Origin: Ascochyta rabiei
Taxonomy: Eukaryota > Ascomycota > Dothideomycetes > Pleosporales > Didymellaceae
Direction: 5' to 3'
NCBI RefSeq assembly: GCF_004011695.2
Contig: NC_082414.1
Span: 434,001 to 498,000, forward strand
DNA length: 64,000 nt
The translations under genes and the position numbers were made by a program. Position 1 is the stretch's first letter, and each line of letters begins with the position of its first letter. Shown here in pieces: positions 34,050 to 47,784 of this stretch. Under the pieces are notes generated by a model. It was not told the origin of the DNA. It saw nothing but the letters and a program-made list of their open reading frames with translations, and searched no databases.

Positions 34050-34798
34050 TCAGCGTTCCAGAGATGTTGTTACGAGTGCGCTCTTTTCTGTATCCACATC
34101 CCCATCCCCACCCTCCTCAACACGCGCCTCGAGCACCAACGCCCTCCGCACGCTCATCAGTCCCGCGATGCTGCACCGCAGCCCATCGAACGGCGCGCCA
34201 AGCAAGCAAGTGAGGTAGCTCGAGGGCTCGGATGGATCATTCGCCGTGACCGGCGTCTCGCCCATGAGGATCGTGTGCTGGTTGCTAGAAACACCGGGTC
34301 ACAGATAAGCAAGGACGTCGTCTCCACGGCTGGCCACGCACGACCGCAACCCCACCGCCTCGGAGCGAGAGCCAAAGTTGAGAAAAGTATCACTCACGGC
34401 TGCCTGTCGTCCCTCCAAACGCTCAGCACAAACCCCAGCTCCGGCCTCCTGTGTCCCAACTCTGTATACTCCCTCATCCGAAACCTGACCCTCCCCGGCC
34501 CCTCCCCCGTACAACCCATCGAATCCCCAACATCAGGCAGCGTGCCATTAGCCCACTCAGCGCGGCAGTGCGCGGTGTGGTTGTTCGGCATGTTGACGTC
34601 GAAGGCGATGGTGGAGGGGAACTGGGTCGATTCGGGCCAGGGTTGGGAGCCAGGGAGGCCCGTGTAGCGCGTCATCATGTGCATAGAGAGGGAGGGGATG
34701 GTCCATTGTTCCGCGGTGGGAGGGGCTTGGTTCGAGAATGGGAGGGCGGTGGTGGAGAGGGTGAGGAGGGAGAGTGTGGTGAAGAGTAGGGATAGCAT
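34050..34798 (-). CDS. small secreted protein
   Basis: Exon 1 is 34398–34798 and exon 2 is 34050–34284, with a 113-bp phase-2 intron (GTGAGT…TTCTAG); the product is 211 residues. The N-terminus is a clear signal peptide (MLSLLFTTLSLLTLSTTALP). The mature part starts with WTIPSLSMHMMTRYTG and continues with TIAFDVNMPNNHTAHCRAEW. Four Cys residues are positioned for two disulfides. The beta-strand-rich pattern resembles a widespread family of fungal secreted hypothetical proteins, loosely like the AA1/Alt a 1 type, but I cannot assign it firmly. There is one likely N-glycosylation site in NNHTA. A role outside the cell is all that can be inferred. Confidence 0.72.
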
Positions 34799-34874
34799 TG
34801 TTTTTGGCTTGTTGGGTGGTGGGCTTGATGAGAGGATGTGCGGGGAGAGAGTGGACGGGCGATGGGCAATGGGT

Positions 34875-34882
34875 CATATATG
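34875..34882 (-). promoter_or_regulatory. TATA-like box of the small secreted protein gene
   Basis: CATATATG, 77–84 bp before the start codon at 34798. It is palindromic, so orientation is taken from the gene. Confidence 0.4.
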
Positions 34883-35353
34883 GGAAGTGCGGTCAGGGTC
34901 TTGCCTGCTGTGCACTCATCGTGATGGGCAGCGATGCGCTACACTTCGTAAAGCGCAGCCAGTCATGGAGAACAAGAGCAACCAGGAAACATTGCGCAGT
35001 TTTCACTGAGCCGTTGGAAGCTGTAGAACCGTCATGGCTGATCGGGGATACAAAACGTTCAAGCTGTGGTACCCAGTAACGGCCAAGACCGGAGAGCCTC
35101 GTGTGCACGGCAGAGGCTGAAAGGATGATCTTCGAGTGAGCTTGTTCTTTGCCAGTGTGTGCGTTACCTATAGTAGCACTACTATGTTTAGCAAAACGAT
35201 GCTGACGTCGTAGGTGAGGTCGCACGGACGACGCTACGCCCCCATCAGTGTCCAAAGCGCCCCAGCTTTGGTATCTGTGCCTGTGAAAATGCAGAAATAG
35301 CCTCGCAACCGATAACGCCTTCGATAAATATCGAAATATATCTGTCTTGAAGC

Positions 35354-38919
<3,566 letters not shown>

Positions 38920-39341
38920 CGCTGCGCTGTGTGAATGCAGGGTAGAACAGTGGAGAGTGGCTGTGTTTCTAGGAGAGCGTTCCTTGGTGATGGATGGATG
39001 GACACGCGCTAGTGTCCATCACGTGATAACGCGCAACCGTAAAAAAGTGCGGGGATATCAGTGGTGAGCGACGGATGGAAGAGTATGGGTATCTTTGAAT
39101 CATGTGCCCCCTCGACCGCTACCTAATACAATGCTGCAGTCCTTGTCCACCGACCAAATGCAATAACGCCAAAGTACAACGCAATATTGACGTGATGCAA
39201 ATCTTTCCCTCGTCCGTTTGGCTCATTACTCGTCCCAACGTCAAATTTCGTATGCTTCAAAGGTTGCCCACCTAGGCTTAGAATCGAAACTCACCACGGG
39301 CACAGCCAGCGCGAGGATGCATGGCTCTGATCGACTCGAGG

Positions 39342-41459
39342 CTAGAAGATGGTACCAAAGTTCTCTTCGACTGCGCCGAGAGGTTTCCTCGGGCTGGCAG
39401 GCTTGCCATTCTCGTCTGCTGTCTTCTTGTGACGGAAAGTGACTGTCTTACCGTTAGTGATCTGAAGTGTTGGAGCAGTTGGCTTGCACTTACATCCTAC
39501 AAAAAGTCCCTTGTTCATCTTCTCATCGCGCTCCGCCATGGCCTCCAATGCTGCTTGCTTGTCGTGCACCTCCTTGTACTTGGCCATGTCGGCTTCGCTG
39601 CCAAAGTCGTCAAAGTATCCCGCGTCGGTGTCACTATCCAGCTCTGGCACGAATGGCGCCTTGTTCTCCCTCAGCTTCGTCCAGTCCACTTCTGCGAAGT
39701 ACTGGTGTGCATGAATCTCTGAGATGCCGCGGAAACGAGTCGACTTGGAAGCAACCAGACGGACAATGAGATCCCAGGTACGCTTGGACAAGAAATACGC
39801 TGGATCTTCGTAGACTGGCTTGCGCAGGACCTTCTTCCACTGCTTCAGATTCTGCCACGTCTCATCCACAGTAGCACCAGCGAACGGCGGGTATCCAGCC
39901 AGGGCTTCGAAGAGCATGCATCCTAAGCTCCAGTAGTCGACTGTGAAGTCGTATTCCTCTCCCTTGAGGACTTCAGGTGCCATGTAGTCTGGGCTTCCAA
40001 CGATACTCTTCGCGTAGTTGACGTCTCGCTCGCGTAGGGATCGGTAGTTGTCTCGGCGCTGGGCTGCGCTTCGCTCTTCCACAGGACGTCCAAAGGGCGA
40101 GATGACATCGCTCACCGACTGTAGCTTGATGCGCATAGACTCAATCTTGATAGGAGCAAGCATGCCGGCTGCTAGACCAAAGTCGGTCAACTTGACGTGG
40201 CCAGTGCTATCGATGAGGAAGTTTTCGGGCTTCAGATCACGGTGAATGTAGCCAAGCTGGTGCAGGGAATCGACGCAAGAGAACATCTCAGCAATGTAGA
40301 ATCGCGCGTGTCGGTTATGCAGAACCCCAGTGTTGTTCAACAGCGTACGGAAGTCGCCGCCAGGGACATACTCCTACGATGTATCAGTGGATGTGCTGTG
40401 ACAGAAGCGACGTCAGACGTACCATAGCCAGGTAGATGCTCTTCTCGTCTTGGAAGGCATACAGAAGTCGAACAAGCCACTCGCTCTTCGCTGTCGTCAG
40501 AATATCACGTTCCGTCAGGACGTGGCGGACCTCGTCCAGCTTGAACAACAGTGTTTTGCTCATGACCTTCAAAGCGCACACTTCCTTTGTGTCCTTCTTC
40601 TGCGCCAGGAACACCTGGCCGTAGCCTCCCTGGCCAACCTGTGTGAGGATCTGGAAGTCGCCCTGCCTCAGTCGAGTGCGGCGCTTGCGGAGGTTGGCGC
40701 GCTCGCGGCCTAGGTATTGTGTGAGAGCATCGTCGTATTCAGCTTCCGGTGTCTCAGGCGGCGCGGGGTTCTGAGCCTTGAATTGGCTGAGGCGGTTCTG
40801 GCGGGTGTGTACGTAGGTGAGGAGATCGTAGTAGTAGTCGAGGAAGTCTGAACAAGGCGTTAGCGTGACTCGATGCCAGTCGGTGGCCAGTACCTACAAA
40901 GCTGCGTGACGTTGGCCAGACGCTTCACTGCTGGCTTCCTAGCTTTCTCCAGCTCCTCGGCCGAGAGACGCTGGGGTGCAGGGTAGTACCGTTGCGAGCC
41001 TTCTGCTTCCCGCGATCGATACGGCTCCTGTCGCGACTGCGCAGCGTGTGTGAGGAAGCTAGCGTCCTTGTGCGTGGTCGGCCGAGCGGCCGGCGGCGTG
41101 TTTTCTTGGTTCGACTTGCGCGTGGGACTGCCTGCTGAGAGCGTGGTGACGTCTCCCGCAGCAGGGTCGACGTTGGTGCCAATCTTCAGCCTGCTGGGGG
41201 AGGTGGGTGTGTCCGGCTTCTGTTTCGAGGGCGAGCCCATGGTGGGGAACAGCTTCATAGCATTTTCGAACACGTGCGGGAGGTCGAACGCGCCCGGTGG
41301 CTGGTGGCTTTTGCTGGGGCTGCCCTGAGGCGTCTGTCGCGGGCTGATGAAGGCCTCCTGGGAGGGCGTGCCGGGGCGGTCCATCTCACTGGAGCGAGTG
41401 TGTAGCGGCGGTGGCGGCATGGGCATCGGGAAGCTCTGTCTGTTGGGGTCTGAAGCCAT
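39342..41459 (-). CDS. SID2: NDR/LATS-type septation kinase (Sid2/Dbf2/SidB)
   Basis: Four exons: 40898–41459, 40423–40847, 39494–40373 and 39342–39442; 655 residues. The start MASDPNRQSFPMPMPPPP is followed by a disordered Ser/Pro-rich region. The Mob-binding segment at the exon 1/2 join reads TQLYFLDYYYDLLTYVHTRQ. The AGC kinase domain has GQGGYGQVF, ALKVMSK, catalytic HRDLKPENFL, DFG in LTDFGLA, an NDR-type insert, then the activation loop VGSPDYMAPEVL. The C-terminal hydrophobic motif reads VGFTFRHKK after splicing and the protein ends ENFGTIF. In other fungi this kinase with Mob1 is the last step of the septation-initiation/mitotic-exit network. A yeast-type Dbf2 or Dbf20 name would serve equally. 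Confidence 0.93.
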
Positions 41460-41470
41460 GGCGGTGGTCA

Positions 41471-41528
41471 GAAGCAAAAGCAAAAGCAAAGGCAAAGGCA
41501 AAGGCAAAGGCAAAGGCAAAAGCAAAAC
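41471..41528. repeat. AAAGCA/AAAGGC hexanucleotide repeat
   Basis: About nine units of GCAAAA or GCAAAG start 12 bp upstream of the SID2 start codon. On the transcribed strand it is a CTTTTG/CTTTGC tract, so the SID2 5' UTR is pyrimidine-rich. Confidence 0.88.
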
Positions 41529-41976
41529 ATGCAACGACCGCAGGGAAGGCACGCCTGCAGCTCCAATCGTCGCAGCTTCCCACACAAACAACGAGACCGG
41601 CAGCAAAGCAACAGACAAACACGGGAAGCGGTTCACGGATTTGGCGATGCAAGAGGGGATGAGCCGATTGGGACGATCTCGTGGAGAGACTGTGGTGATG
41701 GCACCGCCAGCTTTGGTGGTTGCGGGGTGTGGTCTGGTTTGTTTTGTGCTAACGCTGCGCATGGCAACCAATGAGCATTCCGCAACCGTCGTGCGTCTCA
41801 ACACGGCTTGACCTGGACGGCGTGCTGTGACGCTTTGTTGTTATTGCCCTCGCCGCTACCGACTAATCCAAACGTATTCCAACATTAATAACAGTGCCCA
41901 GGTGGTGGATCCAAGGAGTGTGCGTGCCCCTGACCAAACTCATGCCCAACCCACCATACCATCAACGCCGAAAAGG

Positions 41977-42018
41977 GACCGCCGACCGCCGACTGCCGAC
42001 CGCCGACCGCCGACCGCG
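41977..42018. repeat. GACCGCC heptamer repeat
   Basis: Five to six copies of a 7-bp unit (CCGACCG) upstream of SID2 and downstream of the RING gene. Confidence 0.8.
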
Positions 42019-42255
42019 GATAAGGCTTTGAGTAAACACCGTGCACAACAATGATATCATAGCCCGAATCGGCCGCATCTGCCGCATCTGGATTCTGCCG
42101 CATCGCCAACGCTATGCCGAGACCAGGTGCCCCGCGGCGGAGCTGCTTCCCTCCTGCCAAGTACCGCGTCTGCCCAGGAGAATCATCCACAAAGAAAGCA
42201 GGATCATGGCATCTAGCTTGCCATCGCTCTTCTGTACTCACTCCCTCACCCTGTC

Positions 42256-43637
42256 TCAAGCGTGCGCATACTGTGCTTGGAGCTCGTTGGCCAGTAATTC
42301 TTGAAAACCTCGAGAGTTGCGGGCGGCGTACATGTGCAAGTACGCCGATCTGTATTGCGGCGACGGCGGCTCGACCAAAACCTTGCGGCACATCGGACAG
42401 GTGACCTTGTTCTTGTGCGTCTTGCAGGTGTCAAACTGGAGTCAAGTCAGCTTCACCGTGTTTCGTGCGTGGACTTACGTACCCATTGGGCAATGCAAAA
42501 CTCGCCAAAAGTGTGCCCACAAGGAAGCTGCACGGCGACTTCCTCCTCCTCCGAGGGTTGCACAGAGGCAGCAGCGTAGTCTTTTGCACAGATGTCGCAA
42601 GTTGGACATGTGTCTTTGGGCAGGTCGCCTGCAAGCAGCTTAGGCAAGCTTGTCTTAAGTCCTTGAACTTGACGACTGGTGGAGTGGTTTGGATCGAGGT
42701 ACTGGTGGAAGAAACGTGGCCGGCCTTCCCTCGGGCGGTGCCTCACGCGACTGGAGGGAGGGGAGCGAGCCGCAGCCTCTTCCACGTCGGACGATGTGCT
42801 AGATTGCGGTAGATCCCAAGAGTATCTGTCAAAACTCCGACGGGCCGAAGTGCGTGGAGAGGAATGCCGGTCTGAGTGACGGCCTTGCGCAGTGGGGTTC
42901 GTCGGTGCCTGTCCTTCTGTGTCGTCAGAATTACGGGTCGAGAGGATGGGATCAGGTTGGTGTGACCGACGCTGGAGCGGTCGTAGGTGCTGGTTTGACG
43001 GTGATGGTCTCTGATGGAGCGGATGCATTTGTCGAGACTGTTCGACGCCTCCACCCCTCAACGTTGGCGTGGGCTGCCCCTCGCTGAACACCTGGTTCGG
43101 TGCATCTTCTGGCATCGTAGCCGTTCGGGCCGATATTGAGTGTGGTGAGTAATCCATCGCTGCGTGCAACAGTCCTTGATAGCCTAGGTGATACGAGGGG
43201 AAGAATTGCGGCGTTCCACGCGGTGCAGATGGATCGTGTCTGGGGAACAACTCGCCAACCGTGGGCCTGCTTGAGACCGCGGGCGTATCGACGGGGCCGC
43301 TACGTATAGCTGGAGGGAGCCTTGGCTGGTGGGATGCATAAGAAAACGTTGATGGCGGAAAGTACAATGGCTGCGGCCCGCCATAGACGGCGTACGGGGA
43401 GCGCGCGAAGTGCGGATCACGGTATGGTTGGCTGTTCATGTGCTGTGGTTGTGTCGAGACGAAGGGATCGTAGCTCTGGCTGTACGGTGTCTCGTATCGT
43501 TCGTGCCGCCACACTCCATGTTGATAGAACGGCGGCGCGAGAGGAGATGGTGGGGCAGAGACGTCTGCACCCTGAGCACCTGACTCTGTGGACATTGTTT
43601 GGAGAAGGTGAGCCGCATCAAATTCAGGCGCAGCCAT
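42256..43637 (-). CDS. RING-finger protein with atypical zinc ligand
   Basis: Exon 1 is 42483–43637 and exon 2 is 42256–42435, with a 47-bp phase-0 intron (GTACGT…CTCCAG) inside the RING; the product is 444 residues. The first 330 residues are disordered and rich in Pro, Ser, Gln, His and Tyr. The RING lies at the C-terminus: CPTCDICAKDY, CGHTFGEFC (about 373–381), then across the splice WFDTCKTHKNKVTCPMCRK. A canonical CGHxFCxxC would have Cys or His where Gly378 stands, so one ligand position is unusual. A probable ubiquitin E3 ligase; partners unknown. It is divergent from FUM1. Confidence 0.8.
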
Positions 43638-44808
43638 ATGTGCTGGACGGTCTTGTGTATGTAGCTGTCTTTGCCTTGACGTGTTCCGGTGTGAGTGGAG
43701 GGTTGGTGCTGACCGACGGTCTGTGATGGCGGCGGATGTCAGTCAGGCTGGGTGTGTGATGTGGATGGTTAGGCTCAAGTAAAGAATCAAGCTCGACAAA
43801 AGTCTGCACAAGCTCGGTGCCCTGGCACCGATGAGAGTTGTGAAGCGGAGGGAAAAGAGGAGAAGTGCGGTGCAGCAGCAGAAGGGCCCAGCGTCATGTG
43901 CGGCTGGGTGCACGAGTGCAGGAGGCGCGGGCGGTGGTTTGCACCGGCGCTTCACAGACGAAGCACGGGTGGGCGAGAGTGAGCAAGGGCAAAGGGCAGG
44001 AAGGCAAGGCCGTTTGTCGTCAGCGATGTCGTTAGATTTCAAGGAGAACCGCAAGCGGGGTTATGTGACGCTGGCACCTGTATGGCTTATCCACAAGGAA
44101 CGGCGGCGACGGGCGGTCAAAGTCAGGTGGTGGACAGACTCCACTGCGAAGCGGTTTGTGAGACGCGATCAGCTGCGCAGGAGAGGCCTCCATCTAAGCA
44201 TGGCCTCGGGCGACATGAGCCGGGAGTGGCCTCCCTCTGTCCAAGCGGGAGGCGCAAGGAGCGGAGGTACTGGCGGCAAGCTGGATCCGAGGACCTGAAC
44301 GCTTACCTGAGCGTTGAAGGCTCGAACGCCGGTACGTTTGAACGCTTGAACGCTTGAACGCTTGGACAGGGTGGCCGGCTGGCTTTGGTGGGCGTGGGCA
44401 TCACAAAGCGTGCAGCGCGGCCAGCGCCCCATTCGGCAGCGCAGTTTGTGCCTCAGACGCAGCTTGCGTCCAACTTAGTTTGAAAGGAAAACAGCGAATG
44501 GGAGAGCTGCCGTGCAAGCCTGCCAGCAGAAGAGTGAGCGAGCACGCCCTTGGCTGATTGAGCACAAAGGGTACCGGTGTGCCGCGGAATATCGATTCAG
44601 GCGCTGGAGGGTGCTGGAGCTGGAGGAGGGTCGGGGCTAGAGTGGTGCAACTCTGCGGACCGATGCATTGCTTGCTGATGCAAACGAGCGCGGCCATGTC
44701 AAGAACGCGGCCAATACGCCGCAAGAATACGGATACCTGGGCCAGCTGCACAGCAGCGTATGGAGGCGACAGCTGGCCAACATGATGCGAGGAGAAGGAG
44801 AGAGAGGG

Positions 44809-44888
44809 AGAAGAAGAAGAAGAAGAAGAAGAAGAAGAAGAAGAAGAAGAAGAAGAAGAAGAAGAAGAAGAAGAAAAAGAAGAAGAAA
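44809..44888. repeat. GAA trinucleotide repeat
   Basis: About 25 uninterrupted GAA units, a purine-pyrimidine mirror tract able to form triplex DNA in principle. Confidence 0.93.
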
Positions 44889-45046
44889 AGGAAGCTTGAG
44901 AGAAGAGATGAGAAAAGCAAGGGAACGAAAAGAAAGGCAAAGAAAGGGAAAAGAAAAGGGAGATCTTGATAGAAAGAAAGAGACGAGAGTTGGGACCGTC
45001 TGGCATGGAACACCACCAGACCTGGACACGCATTTGCTTCCAAGCT

Positions 45047-45113
45047 GCATCATTTCCATTTCCATTTTCATTTTCATTCTCATTTTCATTTTCCTTTTCC
45101 CTTTCCTTCCCCA
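45047..45113. repeat. TTTTCA/TTTCCA hexamer tract
   Basis: About ten TTTCCA, TTTTCA or TTCTCA units upstream of FUM1. A second, shorter TTTCTG tract lies at about 45234–45283. Confidence 0.8.
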
Positions 45114-45408
45114 TACTCGCCCCGTGCGCGGTGGAGGGATGGTCGAGGTCACGTGCAGCGAGCTCGGCAGACCCACCTCCGGCATTTCCCGCGACGAGGC
45201 TCTGCGATTGCCGGCGGGCGTCTGAGGGTTGGATTTCTGTTTCTGTTTCTGATTCTGTTTCTGATTCTCATTCTGAACTCCATCTCCATCCCATCCTGTA
45301 GAGCAGAGCAGACATCGCAGTCGGTCAATTGGCAGCTCAGACAGTGCCCCTTCTCCACCGTCCTCTCCACCTCTCTCTCGATTGCCCTCCCCCTCTCCCA
45401 GCACGCGA

Positions 45409-46634
45409 ATGACTGCCATGTTCACAAGCGCGCGTGTGCAGCTCCGGGCTGCCGAGGCCGGGTGCATGCGCTCACTGGCACACGCGAGGGCCAACCCCTC
45501 CATGCTCCGCGCCACGCGCCCCCTCTCCACCGTGACACGCCAGACGGCCAAACACACGGCATTGGCTGCCCAGCGCCGCCTCTTCAGCGCATCGCCGACC
45601 ATGGCCAGCACGCGCACCGAGAGCGACGCCTTTGGCGAGGTCCAGGTGCCCAGCGACAAGTACTGGGGCGCCCAGACGGAGCGCTCGCTGGAGAACTTCA
45701 AGATCAACCAGCCCCAGGACCGCATGCCGCCGCCCATTGTGCGCGCCTTTGGCATTCTCAAGGGCGCCGCCGCCACCGTCAACATGAAGTTCGGGCTGGG
45801 TGCGTCCCCGAATCCACACCAACACTGACTGCCCGTTGCCACCGTCTCGACCTGGCTGCTGACACCTCCGCAGACCCCAAGCTTGGAAAGGCGATCCAGC
45901 AGGCCGCCGAAGAGGTCGCCTCCCTCCAGCTCCTCGACCACTTCCCCCTCGTCGTCTGGCAGACGGGCTCCGGCACCCAGTCCAACATGAACGCCAACGA
46001 GGTCATCTCCAACCGCGCCATTGAGATCCTCGGCGGCACCATGGGCTCCAAGAAGCCCGTCCACCCCAACGACCACGTCAACATGTCCGCCTCGTCCAAC
46101 GACACCTTCCCCACCGTCATGCACATCGCCGCCGTCCTCGACCTGGAGGAGTCGCTGCTGCCCGCCCTCACCAGCCTGCGCGACGCCCTCAGGAAGAAGA
46201 GCGAGCAGTGGGAGAAGCTCATCAAGATCGGCCGCACCCACCTGCAGGACGCCACCCCCCTGACCCTCGGCCAGGAGTTCTCCGGCTACGTCACCCAGCT
46301 CGACTACGGCATCGAGCGCGTCAAGTCGTCTCTGCCCCGCCTCCGCATGCTCGCCCAGGGCGGAACCGCGGTGGGAACTGGCATCAACACCTTCAAGGGC
46401 TTCGCCGAGGACATTGCCTCGGAGGTCTCCAAGATGACCGGCCACGACTTCATCACAGCCCCCAACAAGTTCGAGGCCCTGGCCGCCCACGACGCCATTG
46501 TCGAAGCCCACGGCCAGCTCAACACCCTCGCCGCCTCCCTCTTCAAGATCGCACAGGACATCCGCTTCCTCGGCTCCGGCCCCCGCTGCGGCCTCGGCGA
46601 GCTGAAGCTGCCCGAGAACGAGCCCGGGTCTTCC

Positions 46635-46670
<36 letters not shown>

Positions 46671-47138
46671 TCCCTGACCATGGTCTGCACACAGGTCTTC
46701 GGCAACCAGGCCGCCACCACCTTTGCCGGCTCGCAGGGCAACTTCGAGCTCAACGTCTTCAAGCCCGTCATGATCCGCAACCTGCTGCACAGCTCGCGCC
46801 TGCTGGCCGACGCCATGCGCAGCTTCGAGAAGAACCTCGTCGAGGGCCTCGAGGCCGACGAGAAGCGCATTGGCTCGCTGCTGACCGAGTCGTACGTCCC
46901 CTGCTCCTTTTCGCTGTGCAAGTGATGGTTGCTAACAAATCTCCACAGCCTCATGCTGGTCACCTGCCTTAACCCCGTCATCGGCTACGACGCCGCCTCC
47001 AAGACAGCCAAGCACGCGCACAAGAACGGCCTCACCCTCAAGGAGGCCGCCATGGAGCTCAAGGTCATCAGCTCCGAAGACTTTGACAAGCACGTCCGCC
47101 CGGAGCTCATGATTGCCCCCAAGGAGGCCAAGCTATAA
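45409..47138 (+). CDS. FUM1: fumarate hydratase, class II
   Basis: Three exons: 45409–45799, 45874–46891 and 46949–47138, with introns of 74 and 57 bp; 532 residues. The start [18 protein letters not shown] opens a 60-residue Arg/Ala/Ser-rich mitochondrial presequence. A second ATG (Met65, 45601) in a strong context (accATGGcc) begins the conserved body. Class II fumarase blocks are present: [57 protein letters not shown] and the family signature [11 protein letters not shown]. It interconverts fumarate and malate in the TCA cycle; fungal fumarase also acts in the cytosol and nucleus. The two-start layout fits dual targeting from one gene. Confidence 0.95.
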
Positions 47139-47784
47139 ATGTACATGTATGTGTGTGCGTGCGTGTGCGAACACGGGTGGGAAAGTCGGAAAGAGAATGT
47201 GTAAGTATCCAATGTAATTGTGAAAGCGAAGCGAGCGTCGTTTGAACCACTGTTTGTTATCATCGTCCTATCTGCATCTACGCATTGACTGGGCATGTTT
47301 GGTCTTTGAACACTGCAAGCCCGACGTCCCGAATCGCTAACCTCGTGCGTGGTCTTTTTCCCACGTGGTGCGAGACTCGACATCGCCATACAAAAGACCA
47401 CAGCTTGCCGGTCTGTAGAAGGTGTGATGTCATTATGATACTGGAGCTAGCTATGGATATCTCGATCCTCCATGTGGTGGCGTGTATGCCCCATCCAGGA
47501 AAGTGTGGAGTGACGCTTTCTACTGTCGTCGAGCAGGTGGGTTGAATGCCTTTCGAGGTGGATCGAGAAGGCGTGGACTGTGTTGGCAACGATTGGTTTT
47601 GAGATGGGGGACGATTCAAAGCATGGTTGGAGAAGCAGGTCCAGAGACAGCGGTAGTCGAGGAACAGGATCCCAGCGTACCTCTCTCCTTGAGAATGCCC
47701 GTGTTTAAGACCGTACATTTCGTGTTGATGGAACCGCTAAGATATGGCAAGACTCCGAGTCGAGAGGGATGACTGAAAGCTAGC

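Larger units (their letters stand above)
43638..45408. other. divergent RING/FUM1 intergenic region with simple repeats
   Basis: Contains a TTGAACGC octamer repeat (44337–44364), a long GAA tract and TTTTCA-type tracts. Long basic or serine-rich open frames here are by-products of those repeats. The minus-strand frame over 44637–46790 is antisense to FUM1. Confidence 0.6.

Noticed and set aside
44401..45114. Minus-strand serine-run protein and plus-strand lysine/arginine-run proteins
   Set aside because: Produced by the GAA trinucleotide repeat read in different frames.
44637..46790. 717-codon minus-strand frame
   Set aside because: Antisense to FUM1 and the GAA/TTTTCA repeats; Gly/Val/Asp-rich mirror composition.
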